Positions 52,931 through 63,017 of a DNA stretch of 64,000 bases are shown here, one piece after another; position 1 is the stretch's first letter, and each line of letters opens with the position of its first letter. The position numbers were made by a program, and so were the translations under genes. The DNA comes from Adiantum capillus-veneris (Eukaryota > Streptophyta > Polypodiopsida > Polypodiales > Pteridaceae), in contig CM043957.1 in NCBI GenBank assembly GCA_014529385.2, forward strand, positions 86,898,381 to 86,962,380. The letters run 5' to 3'. The notes under the pieces are model-generated. The model ran no database searches, had not been told where the DNA came from, and was given only the letters and a program-made list of their open reading frames with translations.

Positions 52931-53920
52931 ATGGCTGACAAGGGAAAAGAGATTGGAATGAATGTTGATAGCTTTGATTTTGCTAATGAAAGATCAACTA
53001 ATGATGCCCCTATGCTTGTGAACTATCTTGTTTCTAGGCTTCAACAAAGCCCTGGGCAATCCATCCCTCCAAGGTGAAGTGCTACAGCAATTGCACACCC
53101 ATGGTATTCTCCAAAGTCCCCACCAAGAAGAGAGAGTACCTAGGAAATCTCCGATGAGACTTCCAAAACGGGACTCTCTCCGATAATGGAAGAAGAGGAG
53201 GATCCGTACAAAGGGCTCAAAAATTTACTACTCAATGAGGCATCTACCTCCCAAAGGAGAACCCAAGTTTCAACGGTAGAGTGCCCACCAAAAGAACGAG
53301 AAAGAATTGAGTCTCCTGGCACCTTGACAGAGATGGCTCCACGAAGACGACGGGAAAAATAACACCCCCTAAATGGAGAACATCATCACATACTTCTCTA
53401 CACCATAATTCAAAGAGGGAAGAGAGAAAACAAGAGAAGAAAAAGGCAAGAAAGAGGTCACCCTCTTCTCCATCTTATTCACCCTCTTCCTCTTCTAAAG
53501 AAAGTGATGGTGCAGACAAGGAGGAACAAGGGAAGAAAAAGTCAAGAAAGAGGTCACCCTCTTCTCCATCCTCCTCATACTCTTCCTCTTCTGAAGAAAG
53601 TGATGGTGTAGCTCTCAAAGCACCCAAAATAAGAGGCCATAGGAAATCCTATGCTGCCTAGAAAAGGTCGTCCAAGCTCAAAAAGTTCAAAGAGGGAGGA
53701 AAGAACATCTCTTTCCTTACCTACGATGGCACCTTTGGTTCTACAGACAAAGTCTTGGCCTTCATCTGATGCGGTTTTTGGAGATGAGGGCTTTAGGGAG
53801 TCCTCTAAGCTACGTCATCTAGCTATGCATTTCAAAAGTCCTCCAGGAAATGGTGTTCTAGTCTATGAGCAAACAATGAAGCTCCATGAACATGGAAAGC
53901 TTTAAGAGCTTCCATCATGT
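52931..53920 (+). pseudogene. Element D Gag N-terminal half, broken
   Basis: From ATG 52931 it reads 'MADKGKEIGMNVDSFDFANERSTNDAPMLVNYLV', matching the Gag start of E. A deletion after 53077 shifts the frame. The following Arg/Ser-rich part contains a 96-bp tandem duplication, and the capsid-like segment (53650-53905, 'FGDEGFRESSKLRHLAMHF') is again in another frame. Several stops. Gag would coat the element RNA; this copy is inactive. Confidence 0.75.
53436..53627 (+). repeat. 96-bp tandem duplication in the RS-rich part of Gag D
   Basis: 'gaagaaaaaggcaagaaag' at 53436 recurs as 'gaagaaaaagtcaagaaag' at 53532. The unit is exactly 32 codons and encodes an Arg/Lys- then Ser-rich block ('KKARKRSPSSPS'). 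Element E has one copy of the corresponding block. Confidence 0.85.
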
Positions 53921-54781
53921 TTGGCTACCCATGCCAAAGACAAAGTACTCACCGAATGGCGAAGCTTGAAGCTCTCTCCCTACAAATCTATTTACAAATA
54001 TGTAGACAAGTTTTGGGATTTATATCTCAAAGCCACTATCTTCAAAAAAATGGATTCTGGAGAGCAAAACCAACAATTTTGTGCGGGTTTAATTGAGGAT
54101 ATGGCAAAGTATGTTAACTCCCAAAGGCCACGCACCATATTTGTGGTCATACACCATACTATGGTGGCTTCAAGATTCAACTTCCAACAGGGGCTAAGAC
54201 AAATCTTAAGCCCATGGAAAACAAGGACCGTAATGATCCTAAGGGGAACACCAATGTCCAAAAGTCTTCCAAAGGCAACACCAACAACAACAAAGCCAAG
54301 GAGAAGGGAGTTTATAAAGGCAAAAATAAAACTCTCTCCTGAAGAGCTAGAGCGTTATCAAAAAGATAACCGTTGTTTCAAGTGCAGGGAGCAAGGGCAT
54401 GCCTATCGTGCTTGCCTCCAGAAGAATACATGTAATGAGCCTCCTAGAGCTACCTTGGTCGAAATTCAAGAAGAGGATGCTCATCACAAAGGATCTCCTC
54501 TATGTCATGCTTGGGGAAAGTTAAGAGAACATGATGCTTTCATTCTCTTTGAACCTGGTTCTACACACAGTTTCATATCCACAGAGTTGGCCACCAAGCT
54601 AGGCATGCAAGCCTATGAGATGGAAGATCTCCTACCTGTAGATGGTTCTTTCAAGGGGCAAGAAGCCTTATTCACTCCCTTAATTGGGAAATTCAGGCTC
54701 CATGTCCAAAGCTATATGGACAAGGAGGATTTCTTCATCTCTCCTCTCAAGCATGAGGATGTAATCCTAGGGGCACCATGA
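53921..54781 (+). pseudogene. Element D Gag C-terminus and protease
   Basis: Capsid remainder ('VLTEWRSLKLSPYKSIYKYVDKFWDLYLKA..'), zinc knuckle 'CFKCREQGHAYRAC' (about residue 152), and protease 'HDAFILFEPGSTHSFISTELATKLGMQ' (near 205), where the catalytic Asp seen in E ('FDRGSTHNF') is Glu. The frame ends at UGA (54779-54781) in 'LGAP*FD'; E has TGG (Trp) there. It continues in frame as 54791-55177. Confidence 0.85.
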
Positions 54782-54790
54782 TTTGATTGC

Positions 54791-55222
54791 ATGGCTGCCA
54801 ATGTTAAATTCCCTAAAAGGAAAATCTACTTTAGGTCTAGGGAGAAAGATATGTACATAGATGCTAAAGAGTTGGGTAGTAACATACCCATTGTACATAA
54901 GCAAGCTTTCAATAAGTCAATAAAGAGCTCTATTTTTGTGTACATGATTTTTGTTAAAGATTCTCAAAATGAACCTAATGTGTTAGCAAAAGAAGATATA
55001 ACCAATCGAAAGGAATTAGAGTTATCCAAGTTCCTCAAGGGATACCAAGATATTTTTATTGACAAAATCCCTTGTGAGCTACCTCCCAAACAAGGGGATG
55101 ATGACCATGCAATCGAACTTCTTACAAAAAGCTCACCACCTAATCAACCTCCTTATCAAGTTTCCCAAGCTCAATAAGAGGAGATTATGCGGCAACTGCA
55201 TGAGTTAGTTGAGAAAGGCATT
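54791..55222 (+). pseudogene. Element D protease-RT linker and start of RT
   Basis: 'NVKFPKRKIYFRSREKDMYIDAKELGSNIPIV', then 'SIFVYMIFVKDSQNEPN' and 'ELPPKQGDDDHAIELLTKSSPPNQPPYQVSQAQ', stop (UAA 55175-55177; E has CAA), then 'EEIMRQLHELVEKGI', after which similarity ends. This is the N-terminal RT region of gypsy elements. The truncation removes all catalytic RT motifs. Confidence 0.85.
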
Positions 55223-56419
55223 AGGAAGGGAATGGGGTATAGGAGGGCCTCTTTATTTGCCATGGGATTAAAAATGAGATTAAGGAATGTGGAAATGGGT
55301 GAATGCCATGTGGATTGAAATGGTGGTTGTGGCTAGCTCTAAAAGTGAGTGGTCAAACTTATAGGCCTAGAGGTGGAGGGGTCTTTTCTTCACTAATAAA
55401 ATAAGAAAATTTGAACCTTTTTTTAAAAAGTTGGGGTAAAAACCCACTCTTTATCTCTCTAGAGGCTATTGACTCCCCCCACCTTCCTCCCTAAATGGGG
55501 GTCTTTCAAAAAACATGTTGACATTCTCTTTCTCCTATTTACTCTCTCTAAGGTTGCTACATCTACTCTTTCTCCCCTCTAGCTATGAGACCTGCATCTC
55601 CCTCTTCAAGCCCACTTTTCCCTTCAAATACCTTTTGCAGCACGCAGCCTCACCTTCACACCTCTACAGAGAGTTGTAGATCTACAACATTGGATACTTC
55701 TATGATATCTTAATCAACACCTCCCTTCTCCATTGATCACTCAGCCTCACCTTCACACCTCTATGGAAAGCTGCAGATCTGCAACACAACTGCTTCCGGA
55801 GTATTCTCATCGACACCTTCTTTGGTCCTTCTTTCTGATCTAGGTGTGAAGGTGAGGTTAATCACTCAATCTCACCTTCAAACCTCGACATGAAAGTATA
55901 GACCTGAAACAGTAGCTACTTCTTGAGTATCTTCATCAAGACCTTCCTCGGTCCTTGTTCCTCATCTAGATCCGAAATGATCTCCCCTCACTCATCCACA
56001 TCATTTGGAGATTTTGCATATAGGAGCATTGTTGGGTAAGATTGTTAGGCTTCTTCAGAATATGTGTTGGTAAGGACAGTGAGCTTCATTTCTATTTACA
56101 ATGTTCTTGTATCTTTGCTCACTCACCATATTGGTTTTTGTTTCCATCTTTCATGTAGAGATTTGTGGCAGTGTCATTATCTGTCTTTGTATATATCTTA
56201 GCATTTCTCGTTACCTTGCATTAATAAAAATTATTTATATGAACTAATATTCATTTTTGTCATAGTGTTATGCATATCAAGGAGCAAGAAAGATGCCTTA
56301 GCTACCCTTAAGGGCTCTCTTCAGTTGTGGGATGCAGGTATTTATGAATTAGGTTTGCAGGGAAACACACAGAGCTTGGAGAAGATGAAGGAATCTCAAG
56401 GCATACAACAGAGAGTGTG
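55223..56419. other. Unassigned insert or flank with imperfect repeats
   Basis: No coding pattern. Three imperfect copies of 'cagcctcaccttcacacctct' with following sequence start near 55644, 55742 and 55866, with one reverse-complement echo ('gtgtgaaggtgaggtt') near 55846. It lies between the truncation point of D and the LTR of E and may be part of another element. Confidence 0.5.
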
Positions 56420-58038
56420 TGTCATAAAATCTAATATCTAACCAACCCAAATGATTTTCTCATATTAAATTGATCGTTTAATGTGGGAGAATAAACGGGA
56501 ACGAGGGTTAAGATATAGACATGTGCTTATATATCTATCTCAACACAGGGCCAATGGTAAAGGGGCCCAAATGAGATATGGTCTATCAAAGAGCAAGGCT
56601 AAGCAATGGAGAATAAGAACTTAGGGTTAGCTTCATTGAAAGACCTCCAATAGTTAGTGTGAAAGTCCTTTGACCTTAGGTAAGCTAGGGCTGAGCTTGA
56701 GGTGGGAACCCAGCCCAAGCTTAAGGTGCTTGAGGTGCTTGTCATGCTTGATGACTAAGGTGCTTGAGATGCTTATCGTGCTTGATGACTAAGGTGCTTG
56801 AGGTTCTTGATGATTGAGATGCTTGAGGTGCTTGTCATGCTTGAGATGCTAGGGTTGTACTTGAGGTGAGAACCCAACCCAAGCTTGAAGTGCTTAAGGG
56901 CCAACCTTGTGGTGGTAACTGGGCCTAATCTTGAGGGGCTTGAGGTGTCAAAAAGTCAAGATTCAGTCCCTACAAGGAGGGAGTGAGCCCTACATGAGGG
57001 GGGATGAGAGAGAACACACACACACACACTCACACAAGGCATGCTAGTAAAAAGAAAGCAGAAGGGACACTTGTCAAGTTCCTCCTCATGTTGCCCTCAT
57101 GGTGTGCCTGAAGCCTATTGGTTGGCCACCCAAGGGGTCCAATGATAATTTAGGAGATTTAACTAATTGTCTTTGCATTTATCAAGTCCTCTCTCTCAAA
57201 GGGGAAAGGGGGACACTTGTCCCACGGCTACCCTTGTAGCTTGTAATGCCTCCTGCTTGTGATTGGCTAGGCTTGTAGGGGTCCAATGAGCTTCAAGCAT
57301 GATCTACAAGGGGGGGTTGACCAAAGCAAGCTAGGGGGTTTCTTGAGGGGTATACTCTCTCACACACACTCTCATTGTGTATTGTGCAAAGTGCAAGAGC
57401 TCCCTCTCCTTCTCCAAGCAACTAGAGGTTGAGAGCCTACACCAACACTCTTGGCTATGGAATGCCAATCCAATCAAGAGCCATGCTTCAATGCTTAAGC
57501 TTGTCATCTTCTCCATATTCATTACAATGCTACCATGTATGCTAGCAAGAAGAGTGATGATAAGTGAGGAACTAATTCTTTCTCCTATGAATTGTTCTTG
57601 TTCCTCTTCCCTACCCTCATTCCTAGCTCTCTCCACCTTCAAAGGTGTTTGAGTTCTTGGGACTGAGGCTTGGGATAGTTAAAGCTTTCCACAAAGTTCA
57701 TGTTATGCTTGTGATGCATGAAGCTTTCCATCTTCATTGCATCATCTAGGTCACAAGGAACACAAAGATTGTATTATAGAAAGTCTCTCTTAATGGGAGA
57801 AATCATAATATAAATGCCTATTGGAGGGGGCACCGGCTCCACATAAATCTGGTCCTCAATTGTGGTCATGTTCTCTAAATTCTCTCTCTTGCAAAAGTAT
57901 TGTTCTTGCCAAGTTAACTAATTTCTATGATCATGTTTCTATCTTCAAGTATGTTCACCCGCTATCTCACAAAGTAATTTCTCAAAAGTACTCTCATTAA
58001 TTTCCACTACTCTCAAGTTATTAGGCCATTCCACTACA
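56420..58038 (+). repeat. 5' LTR of element E (about 1619 bp)
   Basis: Begins TGTCATAAAATCTAAT and ends CCACTACA. Contains a tract of 'gcttgaggtgcttgtcatgcttga' repeats (56720-56950) shared with the fragment at 35.75 kb. Confidence 0.88.
56720..56950. repeat. Degenerate 'aggtgcttgaggtgcttgtc' tandem repeat in LTR
   Basis: Roughly ten variants of 'gctaaggtgcttga' and 'ggtgcttgtcatgcttga'. Fewer copies occur in the LTR fragment at 35758-35870 and none were noticed in the LTR of D, so copy number varies between family members. Confidence 0.7.
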
Positions 58039-58039
58039 T

Positions 58040-58052
58040 TGGTATCAGAGCA
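58040..58052 (+). promoter_or_regulatory. Primer binding site of element E (tRNA-iMet)
   Basis: TGGTATCAGAGCA one base after the LTR end. Confidence 0.95.
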
Positions 58053-58452
58053 TTTAGTCTCTTTTCTTGTTTAAGAAGAGAGGTCCTTAAGTAGCCTAAA
58101 AATGGTTGGTGTTGTTACTTATATTAGGGTAAGTGGAATCGGGATCTATTATCGATTTTGTTGAGCCCACTATGTGGGATATGGTGCACACCTTGGTACA
58201 TTTGGACTTAATATAATGGAGTCTTTTTAGACTTGCCTACGGCTTTACCATTATTGAGCCATAAGAAGTCCGAAAGGAGCTAGCCATCGGAAACTCTGCT
58301 ATGTTAGACCTACTCCATTACTCTCTATAATTAACCACTTTGAGCCGTGGGTGTAGATACTTAAGAGCCAATTTTCAAAGGCTAAGAGGAGTGGCAACTA
58401 AGGTTTTGAATTGCCAAAGCATACACTAAGTACATACACAAATTTTGTTAAC

Positions 58453-58953
58453 ATGGATGACAATAACCAAGAGAGTAGAATGAACATTGATAGCTTTGAT
58501 TTTGCACATGAAGGTGCTAATGATGATGCCCCCATGTTTGTCAATTATCTCATTAATTATCTTGTTACTAGGGGCAACCCTGCTTTGCAAGCCGAAGTTA
58601 TATCACAACAACTTCGCGCATATGGGATTTCCCTTCCTCTCCAAGAGGAGAGAGAGCTTAGGAGGCCTCTTGAAGAGACCCCCAAAAGAAGACTCTCTCC
58701 CATACGAGAGGAGGAATCCAAAGAGCAAGAAACCAATGAAACTTTAAGTTCCTCCAAAGATGTGGCTCCACGAAGATGGTGGTCTAGACGATCGCCCACT
58801 CCTCCCAAGAGGAAAAGAACAACACATAGTCCTTCTCCTCGTCATTCTGAAAGGGAAGAGAGGAAACAAAGGGAGAAAAGGTCTAGAAAGAGGTCACCCT
58901 CTTCTCCTTCTTCTTCATCTTCCGACGAAAGCTATGGCTATTCTCCTAAATAA
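58453..58953 (+). CDS. Element E Gag N-terminal, RS-rich
   Basis: Start at ATG 58453 by analogy with D. The frame reads 'MDDNNQESRMNIDSFDFAHEG..DDAPMFVNYLINYLV', then a glutamate/arginine-rich helix and an Arg/Ser-rich block ('RKRTTHSPSPRHSEREERKQREKRSRKRSPSSPSSSSSDES') likely to bind nucleic acid, ending at UAA 58951-58953. The capsid segment that follows ('SISFLTYDGIFAAIDKVLAFIQQFDAPFGDKGFMESSKLRHVAMHF', 59027-59160) continues past this stop, so Gag is interrupted. Confidence 0.8.
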   Translation: MDDNNQESRMNIDSFDFAHEGANDDAPMFVNYLINYLVTRGNPALQAEVISQQLRAYGISLPLQEERELRRPLEETPKRRLSPIREEESKEQETNETLSSSKDVAPRRWWSRRSPTPPKRKRTTHSPSPRHSEREERKQREKRSRKRSPSSPSSSSSDESYGYSPK

Positions 58954-59312
58954 TACAAGAGGGGAGGACATCGCAAATCATACCCTTCATGGCCAAGGTC
59001 ACAAAAGCTAAAAGAGGGAGGAAAGAGTATCTCTTTTCTCACCTATGATGGCATATTTGCTGCTATCGACAAAGTGTTGGCCTTCATCCAGCAATTTGAT
59101 GCGCCCTTTGGAGACAAGGGCTTCATGGAGTCCTCCAAGCTACGCCATGTAGCTATGCACTTCCAAAAATCAGATCCTCAATGGTGGGCTAGCCTTTGTG
59201 GCAATGGCAAAGCCCCAAAGACATGGAAAACTCATACAGGTCATTGATTCTTAGCATGCATGATCCTAATGTGTAGCTCTTGTCACTGTGAACCTACTAA
59301 TATGAAGAAATC
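58954..59312 (+). pseudogene. Element E capsid segment, truncated
   Basis: Reads 'FLTYDGIFAAIDKVLAFIQQFDAPFGDKGF..KLRHVAMHFQKSDPQWWASL' and then loses similarity to D after about 59225. The capsid middle ('EWRSLKLSPYKSIYKYVDKFW' in D) is missing, so several hundred bases were deleted or replaced. Confidence 0.65.
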
Positions 59313-59865
59313 TTGAAACAGACACACGGTATTTGCAAGATGGCTTACTCAAAAGCTCGTGGGATCTCGTCTCACTTCGCAAGGACCATAAGTGTTTCAA
59401 GTGTGGGGAGCAAGGACATGGCTATCGTTCTTGCCCCAAGATGGAAATTGATGCGTGAATCCCTTTCCTATTCTTGGGGCATCAATTTCCATCAAGGATC
59501 ATCACTTTCCTATTCTTGGGGAAAAGTAAGAGAGCATGATGCCTTCATTTTGTTTGACCGTGGCTCTACTCACAACTTCATATCAACGGAGTTGGCCACC
59601 AAGCTGGGCATTCAAGCTTTTGAGATGGGAAATATGGTAATGGCTGACACAGATTTCAAGGGACAGCAAGCCTCCATTACTCCCTTGATTGGGAAGTTGA
59701 GGCTTCATGTCCAAAGCTATGTTGGCAAAGAAGACTTTTTCATATCTCCTCTCCAACATGAGGATGCTATCTTAGGGGCACCATGGTTTGATCGCATGGT
59801 TGCCAATATGAAGTTCCCTAAAAGAAGAATCTACTTCACCTACGAAGGAAAGAACATGTATATTA
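59313..59865 (+). pseudogene. Element E zinc knuckle and protease
   Basis: The knuckle 'CFKCGEQGHGYRSC' is read near 59393-59435 in a different frame from the protease. A duplicated 'ctttcctattcttggggca(a)' segment (59463 and 59507) lies between them. The protease frame has 'HDAFILFDRGSTHNFISTELATKLGIQ' with the catalytic Asp kept, then 'LGAPWFDRMVANMKFPKRRIYFTYEGKNMYI', where the TIR element interrupts it. It is the aspartic protease that would mature Gag-Pol. Confidence 0.82.
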
Positions 59866-60369
59866 CATTAGGGCCAAAAACGTCTAAAAAAGGGATTTTT
59901 GGTAATCCACGGATTAAGAAATAGGCCAATACTCACTTGACACGTATACGAAAGTATGGCATACTTGTCTCCTCTAGCTTGAGCTTTTGTGCTCCTACTT
60001 TAGCAGAAAATGTCTAAATGTCACTTTCATTTGGCTAAATTGCCTATACTTGATAGCGTTCCTATTGTTTTTGACGGATAACATTATATTCTGGGCCTTA
60101 TGTGCAAGTGCTCTTTTCTATTTAATGTTGTACAATATTAAGCTAGAAGATACGAAATCTTTCTTTTCAAACAGTGATGATGACACCTATTAAAGACTAA
60201 TCCGTATTTTTTTTTTATGTCTACTTTTCACTTATCCTCTACTTCTAAGCATCGCATCAAGAGCTTTCACTCATCACATGTGTACATAATATCTACATCA
60301 ACATGGGACAACACCTAAATACATCCTTTCTCACATTGTTTTGGATCAATGACCACACTGTGCGATTGT

Positions 60370-60830
60370 GGCTTGATTGATCTAGTCACTCTACCCCAAC
60401 TCGACCCATTTCAGCAATGTACCCACATCGTGCGCAAAAGGACTCAATGAATTTTTCACTCCTCCCCCTATCGCACCGGTCCAGCTCTTGCCCAAACTAC
60501 GCTTGTCATGTGTGATCTTGTCATCCTCCTGTCTCGTTGTTCTAGCTCTACGGCCACACCACATAAAAACCTTGAATAACTTTGTAATTGGATTCCTAAG
60601 GTTTTTTTAAATCATGTGCAAAAGCGCTCAGAGACTTTGACACTCCCCATGTTGCGTCATTTTAGCTCCTACCCACACCGTGCGAAGAGGGCATCATAGA
60701 GCTTGTCACTCCCCCCCCTCATCGCGTTGTTCTGGCTCCATGCACACACCATGCAAGAATATCTTGAGTGACCTTATTATTTAGATTCCTATGGTTTTTC
60801 TCATACATACAAGATATTAGCAAAAGGCCT
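60370..60830. repeat. Degenerate tandem repeats inside the TIR element
   Basis: Successive passages share 'gttctagctc/gttctggctcc', 'cacaccatgcaagaat', 'cttgagtgacctta' and 'gattcctatggttttt', spaced about 180 bases (for example 60575 and 60753). Confidence 0.55.
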
Positions 60831-60831
60831 A

Positions 60832-61002
60832 TTTGGTGCCACACTATGCCTTGTTTGCACAACGGGATAGGGGGTAGTTTTAGAATCTCACTACGCCAAC
60901 CCTCATGTTGTGTGGGTCATTTTTGGAACACCAATTTGGTGCCACACTATGCCTTGCTTACACAACAGGATAGGGGTTAGTTTTAGAATCTCATTACCCC
61001 AA
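60832..61002. repeat. 103-bp tandem duplication inside the TIR element
   Basis: 'tttggtgccacactatgcc' at 60832 recurs at 60935, with 'ataggggttagttttagaatctcattac' similarly repeated. Confidence 0.85.
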
Positions 61003-61019
61003 TCGTGACATGTGGATTA

Positions 61020-63000
61020 TTTGCATTCACAGATTCACCTTTCCTCCCTACTATAGATCTCTTTTAATATACAGATCTATTAAGCATATTGGACCCAAGC
61101 ATAGTCACAAAATTACTCAATTCTATTTTACAATATATAAAAGCTATATTATTTGAAGCTTTTGAAACCACAAATGAGTCCGAAAATGCCCAAAAACCTC
61201 GGAAACGACTGGCTATATATACCTCGTTCTGACACCCGAAGAGGTCGATATGGCCAAAAAAGGCCCCTAGAGGCACTATCCTGTATGGTGCAAGGAGAGG
61301 GGTAGGCAGATTCTTATAATTTTAAGTTGAGTCAAAAGAGTTGAAGGAACAAAGCTTTATTAACATGGCTTAAAGGCAAAGGGACTCGAGGGTGATGAAG
61401 CTTCTAATAATGTTGGTCCATGCCAATGGTTTCTAGATGTCATGTTATAGGATCATGGTCACATGGAATTCTACATAGAAGAGTGAAAAAATTTCAAGCT
61501 CAAGTTTGATCTCACACAAATGTTAGAATAGTTAAAAGGAAACTTATCTCAGGAGTTATAGATGAGTAAAACGATTGTGTGGCAAAGGGGAAATAAAGTG
61601 TTAATCCTGATGTTGCAATGTTTAGAGGAACATATGTTGTAACTTTACAGGGTATTATATTGTGAAAATGAATGTTTTGCAAGGAGATTTAAAGTAAATT
61701 TACAAGCAATTATATTGTTAAAATGATAGTGTTTTGCAAGGAATGATATTGTAACTTTGCATCTAAATAGTCTCCTCCTTGGAATGATTGTGATGTTCAC
61801 AGCAAGGTGGTTGTTGTTGGTTCTTTGATCTCATCCTCTATAATTGCCTCCCTTGGTACGACTGAGTAGTTATTTTAGTGAATTGCTTCTTATTTGTCAT
61901 CCTCCCTTTCTTGTTGATATGAAAAATGAAGTTTTTGCTTGATACTATGACTTCTATGTGTTGCAATGGGCCCTTGTTTTGCAAACTATGGTCCATGTAG
62001 ATAGAGCATATGTTGCAGGATATCATGAGATCCAATTTCCAACTTAGATAAAACTACGTGAATCTTTTGGTTTTTAAACCTCCTGTTGAAGCATCCTTCA
62101 AAACATTTCCTGTTCTTTTAGAAATAGTTGGACCCTTTTCCAAATGTAGATGGACACCATGGAAATCTATTTATGAGAGTAAGGATTCAATTTTTTCTAT
62201 TTACCTTCCAGTTCATGGATCAACGGGATAGAAGCTGACTTCTATCCATATCCATTTGCTTATTCCCTTGGCTTTGTAATGCTTGAGCTCAAACGCCTGC
62301 AGCCTTTGATACACAACCCTCACGGTTTCTTACACTTGGTTGAGCTTGATTTCCACATGGAACAACTTAATGAGTTTCTAGGCAGAGTGGAAATGGTGGG
62401 AAATCTTGTGATGCTGAAGGGAGCTTCTAGCCAGAGCAAAACTAGTGAGAAATTTTGGAAAGCTTGTGAGGGTGAGGAGAGAAAAATGGTTTCCATGTAG
62501 AGTAGAAATGATGGGAAAACTTGTGAGGTTGAAGTGAGCTTCTAGCCAAGCAAAACTAGTGAGAAACATTGGAAAACTTGTGATGGTCAAGAGAACAAAA
62601 TGGTGGTTCTCTTGCAATGGTGAAGAGAGCAAAATTGCGGTGGTCCATCTAGCTAGATCAAAAATGGCGGTCCTCTTGTGAAGGTAGAGAGATCTTGGAA
62701 AGCTTATGAGCGTGAAGAGAGCCTAATGAAATGGCTTGAGAGAAAGAGTAGTGAGGAAAACCATCATTCAAAAGTGAAAATTTTGTATTTGCCGCCAAGA
62801 CAATAAAATAGGTCCAATAAGGGAGAAAATAGTGTGAAAATGACATCTTTTTTTCATATTGAAAGATATGTACCGGGATACTCTTTAAATGCTCTAGATA
62901 TGCTTTGAATACCAAAAATGGTCAAATTTGGAGCCGTTTGACCGTCAAATGCTCCACTAATTAGCAAGCTAACCAATTCCTTACACATCCCTTTTTGAGG
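61020..63000. other. Interior of the TIR element without genes
   Basis: Short frames only, none with transposase motifs. The 62.38-62.71 kb part repeats 'gtgagaaa(c)(a)ttggaaa(g/a)cttgtga(g/t)ggt' and 'gagcttctagcca(g)a' several times, a degenerate minisatellite. Confidence 0.5.
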
Positions 63001-63017
63001 CCCATGTGGCCCTAATG

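Larger units (their letters stand above)
50962..55222 (+). mobile_element. Ty3/gypsy element D, truncated in RT
   Basis: 5' LTR 50962-52518, tRNA-iMet-like primer site, broken gag, zinc knuckle, protease and the protease-RT linker. Sequence similarity to element E stops at about 55222, early in RT ('QLHELVEKGI'). The remainder of the element is missing or displaced. Confidence 0.85.
59862..63017. mobile_element. Nested 3.1-kb TIR element (non-autonomous DNA transposon)
   Basis: Left end CATTAGGGCCA (59866-59876) and right end TGGCCCTAATG (63007-63017) are exact reverse complements. Similarity continues inward to about 31 bases ('CT.AAAAA.GGGAT' on both sides). Outside it, the E protein resumes exactly: '..GKNMYI' on the left and 'DASERG..IPLVNPPTFDKS' on the right correspond to the uninterrupted '..KDMYIDAKELGSNIPIV..FNKS' of D. 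The exact left boundary and the target duplication are not resolved. No transposase frame is seen inside, so it would depend on enzymes in trans. The superfamily is not assigned. Confidence 0.75.

Noticed and set aside
53140-53322. Minus-strand frame across gag of element D
   Set aside because: Antisense shadow of the Ser/Pro/Arg-rich Gag coding sequence.
59987-60193. Small membrane-protein-like frame inside the TIR element
   Set aside because: A hydrophobic stretch of 68 codons in AT-rich non-coding sequence, with no start context or homology recognised.
59866-63017. Firm assignment of the nested element to PIF/Harbinger
   Set aside because: TTA left and TAA right are inverted, not direct, copies, and no transposase is present. 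The target duplication is unresolved.
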